Assembly (NCBI RefSeq): GCF_029983095.1
Contig: NZ_CP120467.1
Coordinates: 800,501 to 864,500, forward strand
Direction of reading: 5' to 3'
Length of the DNA stretch: 64,000 nucleotides
From: Enterococcus montenegrensis
GTDB taxonomy: Bacteria; Bacillota; Bacilli; Lactobacillales; Enterococcaceae
Shown: piece after piece, positions 17,998 to 28,231 of the stretch
How positions within the stretch are numbered: the stretch's first letter is position 1
Layout of the letters: the number at the start of each line of letters is the position of its first letter
The notes under the pieces: generated by a model
What the model saw: only the letters and a program-made list of their open reading frames with translations
Told to the model about the DNA's origin: nothing
Databases searched by the model: none
Position numbers and translations under genes: made by a program

Positions 17998-20220
17998 ATG
18001 AAAAAAAACAAATGGGTTAAAGTATTGTTGGTTGCAAGCATTTTAACGACTTCATTGCCGCTGAATGCTTGGGGGCAGACAGCTACACCGCAAACGAGTG
18101 AGTCAAGTTCAGCTGCTACACAGACACAAGCAGATACGAGTTCTGCTAATGGGGAAAGTGAGTTAAGTCAATCAACAACAGCGACGAATGCGACAACTTC
18201 CAGCGCAACACAAACAACGCAAACAACGCAAACTTCAACAACACAAGCAACACAGAGCAAAACCACCGAAACTTTTGAAAATAGAACAGAAACTACCACG
18301 ACAGCAGATACGCTTCAAATCAAACAGGCTGACGTGCTTGAAACTTTGGTAGGCAAGAAAGAAAGTTTAAAAACATATGCCAAAATTAAAGCAGGAGATG
18401 AATTTTTCTATCAATTAGATTCTCAAAACCAGTTTGTAAAAAAGGAAAGCTTGGCTGCTTATCAGGGGAATGTATACCGAGTAACAAATCGCGCAAAAAC
18501 CAGTGAAAATCGGGAAATGATCCAAATTGTCCAAGCAGATGGGAATAATTCTGAACTTGGTTGGGTGCCTGAAACTGCGTTGTCGCTGCACAATGGTAGC
18601 TATGTGACAAAAACAGGCTATGTTGCTGTAACTACTAAAAATTTAAGCGTTCAATCAGACGTCTTCACCGCAGCTAAAAATCAAAATTTTAATGGTAAAA
18701 CATTACAATATCGCGAGATTTACACCGTTAACAAAAAAGAGTACTACGCTTTATACAACAATCAAAATCAATTTTTAGGCTTTGTTGCAAAAGGCAGTGG
18801 GCTAGATCTAAATACTAGCCCTGGAGGAAAATATTATGCCAAAAGCAGTTATGGCACCTTTATGCAAAAAGGTAAAATACGCTGGAACAATTTTTACTTT
18901 AATAGTGTTCGCGGCAATACAACCTCCTATTATGGTAAAACGGTCAAAATTAAAGGTTATTATCAGCATTTTAATGGCAAAACCTACTATACAGTTTATG
19001 AAAATAAGAACAACAAAGATAGCTGGGTAGGGTATATAGAAGCAAAAGATATTAAATTAGCAGCTGGTAGTCAAGGTGTGTACCAAAGCTTGAATCGCTA
19101 TGTGACGATCACCAATAAAAATTACACGACGTGGAGTAGTTTTGGCTGGAAAAAAAGAAGTACTACAGCTACTATGCTAACAAAAACGTATCTTGCCAAA
19201 GGAATGTATCGTCATTACAATGGGGCAACGTATTACAGCTTAAGTGACAATAAGGATAAATGGGCGGGCTATTTGAATGCCAATGCGGCAAAACAAGCCA
19301 ATAATGCAGGGGGGATTGCCCAAAAAGAAAATCGTAAAGTAAAAATTACTTCTAAAACTGCAACTTTTTGGCGTAACTTTAATTGGCAGAAAAAAGACAG
19401 TGCCGCTAAATATTACGGTAAAGTTTATACTGTAAAATGCAAGTATCGTCATTTTAACGGGGCCTGGTATTACTCTATTTACAATGGGAACACGTGGATT
19501 GGTTATTTAAATGCGGGCTTTACCGGTAATCCCCATACGATTTATAGTACTAAAAATATTAACCGCTACGTGCGCATGAACGCTAATTCGGGGAATTTTT
19601 ATAGTCAAGCTGATCCTAATAGCAGTAAAAAATCAGCAAAGAAAACGTATAAAGGCTATATGGTGCAGGCGATAAAAGAAGCGAAAACAAGTGGCGGGAC
19701 ATACTATTATGTGACACTTCCTGGGGGGGCTTTGGGGTGGCTAAAAGCAAGTGAGACGACCAATGTTCATAATCGCTATTACATGTATACCACCGGCGGC
19801 AAGTATCCTTCTTTAAAGGTCAAAAACTTAAATATTCAAGTTTCGGTAAAAAAACAGCGCGTATATATTCGTTCGGGTTCTAAGACGATCTATACCATGC
19901 TTTGTTCAACAGGCTTAGGGTTATGGCCGAATAATTTAAGTACACCATATGGTAATTTTAAAATTCAAGCCGAACGGGGCTCATCTTTTTGGTATGCAGG
20001 GTCGGGTGGTGCCTTTTACCGCTCTTACCATCAACACGGCGTCTACTTGTTCCATACGGTTCCGATTGCCTATCCTGGTACTACCAGTGCCTTTAATCAT
20101 ATTGAAGGAATGAAATTGGGGCGCAGAGCTTCCCATGGCTGTATTCGGATGTCTGTGGCAGATGCCAAGTGGTTTTATTACAATATGCCGGGAAATACGC
20201 CGGTTAAAATTTATTATTAG
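17998..20220 (+). CDS. Secreted L,D-transpeptidase with SH3/GW-like repeats
   Basis: A 740-aa exported cell-wall enzyme. A signal peptide (about 1-26) is followed by a Ser/Thr/Gln-rich low-complexity region to about residue 110, then about six ~75-aa repeats with a shared pattern (KxYxxHFNGxxYYxxY ... WxGYLxA) resembling GW/SH3_8 wall-binding modules, and a C-terminal YkuD domain. The active site is HGVYLFHT followed by SHGCIRM with Cys715 as nucleophile. Such enzymes form 3-3 peptidoglycan cross-links or attach to peptidoglycan stems. It is a single gene with its own terminator. Confidence 0.88.
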   Translation: MKKNKWVKVLLVASILTTSLPLNAWGQTATPQTSESSSAATQTQADTSSANGESELSQSTTATNATTSSATQTTQTTQTSTTQATQSKTTETFENRTETTTTADTLQIKQADVLETLVGKKESLKTYAKIKAGDEFFYQLDSQNQFVKKESLAAYQGNVYRVTNRAKTSENREMIQIVQADGNNSELGWVPETALSLHNGSYVTKTGYVAVTTKNLSVQSDVFTAAKNQNFNGKTLQYREIYTVNKKEYYALYNNQNQFLGFVAKGSGLDLNTSPGGKYYAKSSYGTFMQKGKIRWNNFYFNSVRGNTTSYYGKTVKIKGYYQHFNGKTYYTVYENKNNKDSWVGYIEAKDIKLAAGSQGVYQSLNRYVTITNKNYTTWSSFGWKKRSTTATMLTKTYLAKGMYRHYNGATYYSLSDNKDKWAGYLNANAAKQANNAGGIAQKENRKVKITSKTATFWRNFNWQKKDSAAKYYGKVYTVKCKYRHFNGAWYYSIYNGNTWIGYLNAGFTGNPHTIYSTKNINRYVRMNANSGNFYSQADPNSSKKSAKKTYKGYMVQAIKEAKTSGGTYYYVTLPGGALGWLKASETTNVHNRYYMYTTGGKYPSLKVKNLNIQVSVKKQRVYIRSGSKTIYTMLCSTGLGLWPNNLSTPYGNFKIQAERGSSFWYAGSGGAFYRSYHQHGVYLFHTVPIAYPGTTSAFNHIEGMKLGRRASHGCIRMSVADAKWFYYNMPGNTPVKIYY

Positions 20221-20267
20221 AAAAAAGATTTAGGCAGAGGCATCGTGTCTTTTCCTAAATCTTTTTT
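20221..20267 (+). terminator. L,D-transpeptidase terminator
   Basis: AAAAAAGATTTAGG (20221-20234) pairs with CCTAAATCTTTTTT (20254-20267), starting directly at the stop codon. Confidence 0.9.
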
Positions 20268-20475
20268 ATTTTTTGCAGGTGAACAATTTATATGAGCAAT
20301 TCTTGTTTAGCATGGTTCTAAAAATAAAGTTAGCTTTACTAGAATTTAAAAAAAGGATTGTGGTGTTTTTATTGGGCTGTGGCAGATGCGCCAATTTTTA
20401 TTTTCGTTGACGCCCATGTTATAATTGGTAGGTATTTTAAGAAAGTTGATAAAAATGAAGTGGGTGAAATTACGC

Positions 20476-22266
20476 GTGAATGAACGGATTAAAAATAAAT
20501 TAGCACTCTTACCCGATCAGCCTGGCTGTTATCTGATGAAAGATAAAAATGGTACGATTATTTATGTCGGAAAAGCCAAAATTTTAAAAAATCGTGTCCG
20601 CTCTTATTTTACCGGCAGTCATGATACAAAGACAGAACGGCTTGTATCTGAAATTGAAGATTTTGAATATATCGTCACCGAATCCAATATTGAAGCATTG
20701 TTGTTGGAGATTAATTTAATTAAAAAAAATGATCCCAAATATAATATCATGCTAAAAGATGATAAAACGTATCCCTTTATCAAAATTACCAATGAAGCTT
20801 ACCCGCGGTTACTCATTACCCGGAAAGTCTTAAAGGATAAAGCTTTGTATTTTGGCCCGTATCCTGATGTTGGTGCGGCAAATGAAACCAAAAAACTTTT
20901 AGACCGACTTTTTCCATTACGTAAATGTAAAGTTTTACCAAAAGAAGTGTGTCTGTATTATCACATGGGACAATGCTTAGCTCCTTGCGTTTTTGATGTA
21001 CCGACAAAAGTTTATGAAGAAATGGTAGCCGAAATTAAACGCTTTTTAAGTGGAGGCCATACAGAAATTCGCGCTAATATCGCAACGGAAATGGAAGAGG
21101 CCGCAGCAAATTTAGAATTTGAAAAGGCCGCAGAATTACGAGATCAAATTAAAGCCATTGATACCGTGATGACGAAACAAAAAATGACGCAAACTGATTT
21201 TATGGATCGTGATGTTTTTGGTTATGCGATTGATAAAGGCTGGATGTGTGTTCAGGTCTTTTTTGTCCGTCAGGGAAAACTAATCGAACGAGATGTTTCA
21301 ATTTTTCCTTTCTACAATGATGCACAAGACGACTTTTTAACGTATGTCGGGCAATTCTATCAAGAAAATGAACACTTTATTCCAAAAGAAGTTTTAATCC
21401 CTGATGATATAGATTTAGCGTCGGTTGAAGCATTGTTACAGACGAAAGTTTTACAACCTAAACGGGGAGAGAAAAAGAAACTAGTAGCATTGGCAAATAA
21501 AAACGCTGGGGTTGCTTTAAAAGAAAAATTTGATTTAATTGAGCGTAAAGAAGAGCGGACAATCGGTGCAATCGAAAGTTTAGGCAATGCGATGCAAATT
21601 CCAACGCCAGTGCGGATTGAAGCTTTTGATAACTCCAATATTATGGGGACTAACCCAGTATCTGCCATGGTGGTTTTCATTGACGGTAAACCAGCCAAAA
21701 ATGAATACCGTAAATACAAGATTAAAACTGTAACCGGTCCAGATGATTATGCTTCCATGCGGGAAGTCATTTATCGCCGCTATGCGCGTGTCTTAAAAGA
21801 GAATTTGCCTTTTCCTGATTTAATCATTATTGATGGTGGTAAAGGGCAAGTGGATGCTGCCCGGGAAGTTTTGGATAATCAATTAGGTTTAGATATTCCG
21901 ATTGCCGGTCTTGCCAAAAATGACAAACATAAAACCAGCGAGATGCTCTTTGGTCAGGACTTAGAAGTGGTACCGTTAGCTCGCAATTCACCTGAGTTTT
22001 TCTTGCTCCAACGCATACAAGACGAAGTTCATCGCTTTGCCATTACTTTTCACCGCCAACTTAGAAGTAAAACGAGTTTTGCTTCTAAGTTAGATGATAT
22101 TGCTGGCTTGGGACCAAAGCGCAAAAAAGCATTGTTAAAAGAGTTCAAATCTCTAAAAAATATTCAAAATGCTTCTATTGATGAAATTCGCGCAATTGGT
22201 ATTCCCGAAGCTGTAGCCAAAACCATTCAAAGTGCTTTAGCTGCTGAGACAAAGCCAAAAGAATAA
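20476..22266 (+). CDS. uvrC: Excinuclease ABC subunit C
   Basis: A UvrC of about 596 aa for nucleotide excision repair. The N-terminal GIY-YIG nuclease ([25 protein letters not shown]) makes the 3' cut. A UvrB-binding UVR motif ([18 protein letters not shown]) and the C-terminal RNase H-like nuclease with helix-hairpin-helix tail ([16 protein letters not shown]) follow. GTG 20476 is chosen because the family starts at [11 protein letters not shown] 20455 is a possible alternative adding seven residues. An extended -10 (TGTTATAAT) lies near 20417-20425. Confidence 0.94.
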   Translation: MNERIKNKLALLPDQPGCYLMKDKNGTIIYVGKAKILKNRVRSYFTGSHDTKTERLVSEIEDFEYIVTESNIEALLLEINLIKKNDPKYNIMLKDDKTYPFIKITNEAYPRLLITRKVLKDKALYFGPYPDVGAANETKKLLDRLFPLRKCKVLPKEVCLYYHMGQCLAPCVFDVPTKVYEEMVAEIKRFLSGGHTEIRANIATEMEEAAANLEFEKAAELRDQIKAIDTVMTKQKMTQTDFMDRDVFGYAIDKGWMCVQVFFVRQGKLIERDVSIFPFYNDAQDDFLTYVGQFYQENEHFIPKEVLIPDDIDLASVEALLQTKVLQPKRGEKKKLVALANKNAGVALKEKFDLIERKEERTIGAIESLGNAMQIPTPVRIEAFDNSNIMGTNPVSAMVVFIDGKPAKNEYRKYKIKTVTGPDDYASMREVIYRRYARVLKENLPFPDLIIIDGGKGQVDAAREVLDNQLGLDIPIAGLAKNDKHKTSEMLFGQDLEVVPLARNSPEFFLLQRIQDEVHRFAITFHRQLRSKTSFASKLDDIAGLGPKRKKALLKEFKSLKNIQNASIDEIRAIGIPEAVAKTIQSALAAETKPKE

Positions 22267-22282
22267 TCAAGTAAAAGTGGAG

Positions 22283-22339
22283 ATCACTCCCTACAAGTAA
22301 GCAAATTTTTAATGTTTTGCTTGTAGGGGTGATTTTTTT
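22283..22339 (+). terminator. uvrC terminator
   Basis: ATCACTCCCTACAAG (from 22283) pairs with CTTGTAGGGGTGAT (to 22333), then T7. Confidence 0.9.
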
Positions 22340-22528
22340 GTTGCCTAGAGATGCAGTAGCATTTTACTGTCACACACAAAAAGCGGCTATATTAGCTGGT
22401 TAATCTGAAAAAGTAACTTTTTTTTCAATAACTTCGTGAGAAAATGCACAATTAACTGGTAAAATTAAAATACATTAGTTATAATATTTTATATTTTGTG
22501 AATATTTTGAATAATATTGGAGGTTATT

Positions 22529-23155
22529 ATGGGAATTGAGGGACAAACAGTGGTTTTATTTATAGCCAGCTTGGGGATTATCGTTTTAGTTATGGTTTTG
22601 TGGATTACACTGGGGCAAAGAAAACGCATTACGAAATTGCAACGTGAACAAGAAGAATTTGCCGATAAACAAGAAAAACAATTGGCACAACATTATCATT
22701 CGATGAATCAGCTGAGTATTGAAACGATTGATGACAGTCGCCGCTTACTGGCAGGGGAAAAAGAGGCGCGTGGTGAGTTATACGATCATTTTAAACTTGA
22801 GCTGCAAGAGCATACTGAATTAATGTTGCATGAAGTAAAGCGTGTTGAAGAATTAGTGAAAAATGAATTAAGCCAGCTAAGTGATTGGCAGATCCAAATT
22901 GCACAACAAGTTGCTAATCAGCAAACAGATCAAAACGAGTTTGTTGATTTTGTTGATGAAAAATTAACAGCTTTTGCCACACGGAGCCATGGTCTACCAG
23001 AGCAAATTGAACAAGTAATTGGCAAGATGAATCAATTGCGTCAATTACAGCAAGAATTGGCAGAATTTAATCAACCTTTAAAAGTTGAAAAATGGGATGC
23101 CCATAAAAAAGGAAATCACAAAAAACGGCAACAATTAGTTGAAGAAGCAATTTGA
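22529..23155 (+). CDS. Membrane-anchored coiled-coil protein
   Basis: A 208-aa protein with one N-terminal membrane segment (about residues 7-30) and a long Gln/Glu-rich helical region likely to form coiled coils to about residue 185, ending in a basic HKKGNHKKRQQ tail. It superficially resembles the N-terminal part of RmuC-like proteins but lacks their nuclease domain. The start is at 22529 behind TTGGAGG. Single gene; function unknown. Confidence 0.7.
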   Translation: MGIEGQTVVLFIASLGIIVLVMVLWITLGQRKRITKLQREQEEFADKQEKQLAQHYHSMNQLSIETIDDSRRLLAGEKEARGELYDHFKLELQEHTELMLHEVKRVEELVKNELSQLSDWQIQIAQQVANQQTDQNEFVDFVDEKLTAFATRSHGLPEQIEQVIGKMNQLRQLQQELAEFNQPLKVEKWDAHKKGNHKKRQQLVEEAI

Positions 23156-23173
23156 TAGAGATAAAACAAAAAT

Positions 23174-23224
23174 AAAAAAATTCGGGGTAAGAGTCGTGGG
23201 GAGACTTTTATGCCGAATTTTTTT
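23174..23224 (+). terminator. Terminator
   Basis: AAAAATTCGG (23176-23185) pairs with CCGAATTTTT (23213-23222) around an inner AGTC/GACT stem. Confidence 0.85.
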
Positions 23225-23410
23225 AATTATTTAACTCAAAAGGACGGATAAATTTTCACAAGCATAATTCAGCTTAAAGACAAAAAAGTACTTACGTTAA
23301 TTTAGCCGCAATTTTCATAAAAGCTTTTAAAACGGTGATTTTTTTAGCGTGTACTGCTTTTTTTGACATGTACCGTTTTTTTTTCGTTGTTAAATAAAGG
23401 AGGTAAAAAA

Positions 23411-23851
23411 ATGTATCTAATCGTGAGTCCTAACCAATTGGGTTACTTTAAACCTACGACAATAGCGCGACGCTTAAAAGCTTTTCTAAAAGAAGAAGGC
23501 GATGTCAAAGTTTTTTTAGGGCATCTGCATTTTATTGAAGTTTGCCATAAATTATTTGTGAAGATTGCACCACTGGATGTTACCCTTTATCAAAAAGAAG
23601 TTGATGCTATTTATGAAAAAAAGACGTGGAATCATTATCTGGCTTATTACTTTTACAAATTACGTTTATTCTTTAAAAATGAAAAGTGGCTTTTTTTGTT
23701 GCACGCATACCGCAGTTATCAACGTCAATTTCTTCTTTTATACATTGCCTGTCAGCAAATACAAGAAGTCGCTAAGATAAGGGATGACAAGGCAGCACAA
23801 ATTCTAGCTAGAAAGTTAGGCCTACTCAAGCTTCAGAAAAACACGAGTTAA
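23411..23851 (+). CDS. Conserved-looking protein of unknown function
   Basis: A 146-aa protein rich in Lys, Leu, Phe and Tyr, opening MYLIVSPNQLGYFKP. I see no membrane segment, signal peptide or family motif; the central part is mostly helical and basic. The start is set at 23411 behind AAAGGAGG. It lies alone before the PadR operon. Confidence 0.6.
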   Translation: MYLIVSPNQLGYFKPTTIARRLKAFLKEEGDVKVFLGHLHFIEVCHKLFVKIAPLDVTLYQKEVDAIYEKKTWNHYLAYYFYKLRLFFKNEKWLFLLHAYRSYQRQFLLLYIACQQIQEVAKIRDDKAAQILARKLGLLKLQKNTS

Positions 23852-23894
23852 GATTTAGGATAAAAATGAAAGAAAGGATACAATTTTTTTATAA

Positions 23895-23923
23895 TTGACA
23901 GCGGTTCTTGACTAGCGTACTAT
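23895..23923 (+). promoter_or_regulatory. Promoter of PadR operon
   Basis: TTGACA (23895-23900), a 17-bp spacer and TACTAT (23918-23923). The -10 overlaps the left arm of the operator. Confidence 0.75.
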
Positions 23924-23955
23924 ATCACTAAGCGATATATCAATTTGTGATATAG
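23920..23955. promoter_or_regulatory. PadR operator palindrome
   Basis: CTATATCAC (23920-23928) and GTGATATAG (23947-23955) form 9-bp perfect arms around an 18-nt centre that itself holds GATATATC. It covers the -10 and the transcription start, the position expected for autorepression by the PadR protein encoded next. Confidence 0.7.
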
Positions 23956-23968
23956 AGGAGGAGCAGGA

Positions 23969-24283
23969 ATGGATGAGGCCTTGTCAGATAGTGTTTACGC
24001 GATTTTGCTCGTATTGCTAAAACCCCAACATGGCTATGCCATTATGAAAGAAATCAGTGAAATAACTAATGGCTACATGGAAATTGGTCCAGCCAGCATG
24101 TATACGAATTTGAAAAAACTACAAAAAGCCGATTACATCACGTTACAAGAAAATTCTGATCGTAAGAAAGTTTATCAGATTACTACAAAAGGTCGAAAAG
24201 CTTTGGAACAAGATATTGAACGCCGGCGTCTTTTTTATGAAGCAGGGGCAGCGTTATTGGCAAAAAATCGGGAACTAAGCTAA
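23969..24283 (+). CDS. PadR family transcriptional regulator
   Basis: A 104-aa winged-helix repressor with the PadR core AILLVLLKPQHGYAIMKEI, then YTNLKKLQKADYI and the wing RKVYQITTKGRKALE. It is short, lacking the long C-terminal dimerisation domain of subfamily 1. It sits directly behind a palindromic operator and heads an operon with a DUF2812 protein and an ABC-2 efflux pair, which it probably controls in response to an exported compound. Confidence 0.9.
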   Translation: MDEALSDSVYAILLVLLKPQHGYAIMKEISEITNGYMEIGPASMYTNLKKLQKADYITLQENSDRKKVYQITTKGRKALEQDIERRRLFYEAGAALLAKNRELS

Positions 24284-24351
24284 ATAAATTCAGCTTAAAG
24301 GTGCTATAGCGCCGATTTTTACAATCGGTTTGACAAGTTGGGAGGTAAAAA

Positions 24352-25008
24352 ATGAAAATTGGGGACAAAAAGTATTTAGTAAGTCTTGGGGTAGCTTTTT
24401 ATCCTGAAAAAGAGATGTTACGTTTGAATAAACAAGCTGAAGAAGGCTGGCATTTTGTCAAAATGAATAGCTTGGGCATACTGGTTTTTCAAAAAAGGAT
24501 GCCACAAAACCTTACCTATAGTGTGGATTATTTTACGGGGTCAAAAGAAGATTACGCAGAATATATTGCCTTATACGAACATAGTGGTTGGCAACACGTC
24601 ACAACTTTTATGAAACGTTACTGTTATTTTGTCAGTAATTGTCCTGCTGCTATTTTTACCGATGAAAAAAGTTATCAAACTCGTATCAGACAAGAATGGC
24701 GTCAGCAATTTTTGCAATCGTTGTGGGTCACACTTTTGGGCGTTCTTTTTTACTTAGCAGGCAACTTTTTCTTTGGGGGCAGCTTTGATAATTGGCCGAT
24801 AATATATTTTGCCGTCACGCTTGTGGCGATCGCTTTTCCAGTAGTTTTATTGATGAGTATGGGAACGATAAAACTGCTCTATCAAAAAAGAACCAAATAC
24901 TACAATAAACCAGAAAAATTTGCCAAAAAGCAAAATATTGTGCGAGATACAGTGGTGCTAATGATCTTAGGTGCAATTCTTGGGGGATCACTGGCTTTAT
25001 TATTATAA
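24352..25008 (+). CDS. DUF2812 membrane protein
   Basis: A 218-aa protein with a soluble N-terminal DUF2812-type domain (FYPEKEMLRLNKQAEEGWHF, YSVDYFTGSKEDYAEYI), then membrane segments at about residues 122-140, 148-172 and 198-217. DUF2812 genes are usually found next to PadR regulators, as here, and their role is not established. The start follows GGGAGGT. Confidence 0.8.
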   Translation: MKIGDKKYLVSLGVAFYPEKEMLRLNKQAEEGWHFVKMNSLGILVFQKRMPQNLTYSVDYFTGSKEDYAEYIALYEHSGWQHVTTFMKRYCYFVSNCPAAIFTDEKSYQTRIRQEWRQQFLQSLWVTLLGVLFYLAGNFFFGGSFDNWPIIYFAVTLVAIAFPVVLLMSMGTIKLLYQKRTKYYNKPEKFAKKQNIVRDTVVLMILGAILGGSLALLL

Positions 25009-25059
25009 ATTCTGCCCGTAGCTGGCTTTATTTAGACCAAAAAAACGAGGAGTGAAAAA

Positions 25060-25959
25060 ATGCTAACGGTTAAAAATTTGAAAAAAAGTTTTGGGGATTA
25101 TACCGCAGTAAAAGATTTATCCTTTGAAATACAAGACGGTACGATTATGGGGTTAATTGGGCAAAATGGGGCTGGTAAAACAACCACTTTTCGCTTGATT
25201 TTGGATTTTTTAACTCCTGATGAAGGTGAAATTTTATGGAATGGTGAAAAAATTAGTAGTAAAGATTATGACATTATTGGTTATCTGCCAGAAGAACGGG
25301 GACTTTATCCCAAGGTCACCATTGAAGAGCAATTGATTTACTTTGCGGAGCTAAGAGGGAAAAAACGCAAAGATATTGTTCCTGAAATTGACAAATGGAT
25401 GGAAAAGTTTGAAGTGAAGGGAAAGAAAACCGATAAAGTCAAATCTTTGTCAAAAGGAAATCAACAAAAAGTACAGTTAATTGCAACCTTAATTCACGAA
25501 CCAAAATTGGTTATTTTGGACGAGCCTTTCAGCGGGCTGGATCCAGTGAATGCTGAGTTATTAAAAAATGGTATCATCGAGTTACGCCAAAAAGGTGCGT
25601 GTGTCATCTTTTCAAGTCATAATATGGATAACGTTGAGAAGATTTGCGATCATTTGATTATGTTGAAAAATGGCGAAACAGTTTTAAACGGAAAAGTGCG
25701 GGAAATCAGAGAATCTTTTGGACGGAGTAAACTGTTTTTGGAGTCCTCCTTGTCACAAGGTGACGTTCAAGCCATTGAAGGCGTAAAAGAGGTCGTAGTC
25801 CAAGAAGACAAAAGTTTAGCCATCACATTATCCAATCCAGATGCAGGCAAAGAAATCTTTATGCGAGCGACTCAAAACGGCTATATTCCAATGTTTAATC
25901 AACAACCGCCAACCCTAGAGGAGATTTTCAAATGGAAAGCAGGTGACAATCATGAGTAA
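25060..25959 (+). CDS. ABC-2 transporter ATP-binding protein (NatA-like)
   Basis: A 299-aa ATPase with Walker A GQNGAGKTT, signature LSKGNQQKV, Walker B LVILDEPFSGLDP and the H-loop SSHNMD. The C-terminal ~80 residues are a regulatory extension. The closest recognisable types are NatA and related ABC-2 exporters. It overlaps the permease gene by 8 bp, forming one transporter under PadR control. Confidence 0.88.
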   Translation: MLTVKNLKKSFGDYTAVKDLSFEIQDGTIMGLIGQNGAGKTTTFRLILDFLTPDEGEILWNGEKISSKDYDIIGYLPEERGLYPKVTIEEQLIYFAELRGKKRKDIVPEIDKWMEKFEVKGKKTDKVKSLSKGNQQKVQLIATLIHEPKLVILDEPFSGLDPVNAELLKNGIIELRQKGACVIFSSHNMDNVEKICDHLIMLKNGETVLNGKVREIRESFGRSKLFLESSLSQGDVQAIEGVKEVVVQEDKSLAITLSNPDAGKEIFMRATQNGYIPMFNQQPPTLEEIFKWKAGDNHE

Positions 25960-27205
25960 GTTTTGGGTGATTGCTAAAGATGTCTATAAGAAAAATGTTA
26001 AATCAGTTAGTTTCTTAATTTTAATTTTGGCACCATTTTTAATGGGCGCATTTTATTACTTTACTGGCCAATTAGCTGGCAGTTCCGATGTCAATACCAT
26101 TGGCGTCTACTCAGAGGATGCCGCTTTGGGACAAGCTTTTACCCAATTGGATCATAAAGATTATGATTTTAAAGTCGTCCCGTCAAAAAAAGCAGCGGAA
26201 AAAGACTTGGCAAAAGAAAAGCTGGATGCCTTTTTGGTTTTAACAAATAAAGGAGATAGTTTTTCAGGCGAAATCTTTACCGAATCTTCCTTAGGACAAA
26301 CAACACAGCTGATGATTCAACAGCTATTGACGCAAATGCAGTCAAATGTGCGGGCCCAAAAGATGGGACTATCAGCCCAAGAGGTGGGCTCATTGAGTCA
26401 AACAGCCCAATTAACGACGCAAAAAGTTTCCTTTGATAAGTCTGGTACAATGACCTCAGAAGACGATCATAGCAGTTTGCAGATGATTGTAACCAATGTT
26501 TCGGCCATTATCTTGTTTATCTTTGTCGTGACGTATTCTAGTATTATTGCCCAAGAAATCGCTTCTGAAAAAGGAACACGAATTATGGAAGTGATTTTAT
26601 CAAGTACCAAAGCCCAAACTCATTTTTATGGGAAATTAACCGGGGTCTTATTGGTTGCTTTAACACAGTTGTTAATTTATGGGCTTATGATTATTTTTGG
26701 GTATCAAAAATTCAAAGATATGGACATCGTCAAACAATTTTTAGGTGATGCATCTTTGGAATCTCTCTTTGGTCCATTTTTGATTTTTTCAGCGATCTTT
26801 GTAATCTTAGGGATTTTGTTGTACGCCGTTTTAGCGGCATTGTGTGGTTCTTTAGTCAACAAGGCAGAAGATACTTCAAAAGCGATTATCCCAGTCACTT
26901 ATTTATCCATGGGAGCTTACTTTTTAGCCTTATTTGTCGGAATGTTTGATCCACAAAATATCGCGCTGAAAATTTGTTCCTATATTCCTTTCTTTTCATC
27001 ATTTGCAATGCCAGTTCGTCTGGCTAATGATACAGCCAGCATTTCCAGTGCGATTGTTTCTGTCGTGATTTTAGCCGTCTTTACTGTTTTTCTTATGCTG
27101 ATTTCATCGGGTTTGTACAAATCAAATGTCTTGGTTTACAACGAAAACGGCGTTATTGCAGCCTTGAAACAATCTTTAAGTATGATGAAAGCAGAAAAGA
27201 AGTAA
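25952..27205 (+). CDS. ABC-2 transporter permease (NatB-like)
   Basis: A 417-aa ABC-2 permease: one N-terminal membrane segment (about 15-40), a large extracytoplasmic domain (~45-190), then five C-terminal segments. The conserved stretch SEKGTRIMEVILSSTKAQTHFYGKL is present, as in NatB/YhaP. The start at 25952 follows AGGTG within the end of the ATPase gene. Together they export an unknown substrate, possibly sodium or a toxic peptide. Confidence 0.87.
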   Translation: MSKFWVIAKDVYKKNVKSVSFLILILAPFLMGAFYYFTGQLAGSSDVNTIGVYSEDAALGQAFTQLDHKDYDFKVVPSKKAAEKDLAKEKLDAFLVLTNKGDSFSGEIFTESSLGQTTQLMIQQLLTQMQSNVRAQKMGLSAQEVGSLSQTAQLTTQKVSFDKSGTMTSEDDHSSLQMIVTNVSAIILFIFVVTYSSIIAQEIASEKGTRIMEVILSSTKAQTHFYGKLTGVLLVALTQLLIYGLMIIFGYQKFKDMDIVKQFLGDASLESLFGPFLIFSAIFVILGILLYAVLAALCGSLVNKAEDTSKAIIPVTYLSMGAYFLALFVGMFDPQNIALKICSYIPFFSSFAMPVRLANDTASISSAIVSVVILAVFTVFLMLISSGLYKSNVLVYNENGVIAALKQSLSMMKAEKK

Positions 27206-27300
27206 GAAATTTAGGCAATTATCACACGGAATAAGTGAATAGAGTTGAGATTAATAAATAGCGTCACCCCTACTTTTTCTTCTAAAGTTGAGGCAAATTA

Positions 27301-27368
27301 AAAAGCAGCTTACTATTAGCTCGTTAACACTTAAGTTAGCGGACAAATTAGATAAGCTGCTTTTATTT
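27301..27368. terminator. Bidirectional terminator
   Basis: AAAAGCAGCTTA (27301-27312) pairs with TAAGCTGCTTTT (27353-27364) around inner pairing; it lies between convergent genes. Confidence 0.75.
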
Positions 27369-27391
27369 AAAAGGATTTCATTCCCCTTTTT

Positions 27392-28102
27392 TTAGGCGAA
27401 TTTATTAACAAAATACTCAAAAAATGCGCGTTCTTTTTCGATGGTGAAATAAGCCAACTCTGGATGCCACTGGACACCCATGACCGGGGATTTGACACTT
27501 TCAATTCCTTCAATGACTCCATCAGGTGCCGTTGCAGTTACGACAAATTCTGCTGCTAATTCGTCGATTACCTGATGATGAAAGGAATTAACTTGATAAT
27601 TTTGCGGTAAAAATTCAGCTAAACGACTGTTCATATTAATTTCAACAGGATGGGTGGGAAGTTCAAATGGTGTTGGTACCTGTACGTGTTTTAAGAGGGG
27701 TTCTTTGGCTAAGCTTAAATCTTGTAGTAAGGTCCCACCAAAGGCGACATTTAATAACTGCATCCCACGACATACGCCGATAACAGGTTTGCCGGCCTTG
27801 ACTGCTTCTTTTACCAGCGCCATTTCAAAGAGATCGCGTCTGTGATTGGTCGCACCTAATTTTTGGTGAGGTAATGCACCGTAACTTTCTGGGGATACGT
27901 CTTGGCCACCGGCTAAAAGTAATTTATCGATTTTTTGTATGTAGCTTTTTGCATCTTCAATTGTGCCGATGGGCAACAATAAAGGTAAGCCGCCAGCATT
28001 TTGAACACCAGTGACAAAGTTTTTTGGCGTGTAGCTAATCCAGTGACTATCAGTGTCTATCATGGTCTGTTCATTTGCGGCGATGCCAATAACAGGTTTC
28101 AT
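27392..28102 (-). CDS. Gamma-glutamyl-gamma-aminobutyrate hydrolase family protein
   Basis: A 236-aa class I glutamine-amidotransferase-like hydrolase (peptidase C26, PuuD type). The nucleophile elbow GVCRGMQLLNVAFGG holds the catalytic Cys, and VQWHPEL holds the catalytic His. It cleaves gamma-glutamyl amide bonds; the in vivo substrate is uncertain because no putrescine genes are nearby. The start is placed at 28102 (MKPVIGIAAN) behind AAAGGACG; the upstream in-frame extension is hydrophobic and unlikely to be translated. Confidence 0.88.
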   Translation of the reverse strand: MKPVIGIAANEQTMIDTDSHWISYTPKNFVTGVQNAGGLPLLLPIGTIEDAKSYIQKIDKLLLAGGQDVSPESYGALPHQKLGATNHRRDLFEMALVKEAVKAGKPVIGVCRGMQLLNVAFGGTLLQDLSLAKEPLLKHVQVPTPFELPTHPVEINMNSRLAEFLPQNYQVNSFHHQVIDELAAEFVVTATAPDGVIEGIESVKSPVMGVQWHPELAYFTIEKERAFFEYFVNKFA

Positions 28103-28231
28103 TTTTCCACGTCCTTTATTTAAAAAAACTGTTACTAAAAGCAATGTCAAAGTAAAACACAAAAAAAGTCAGTAGTAGCTTTTCTTTTATTTCCTTTGCG
28201 CTTTTAGCACAGTTTTTTTATTTATTTATCC

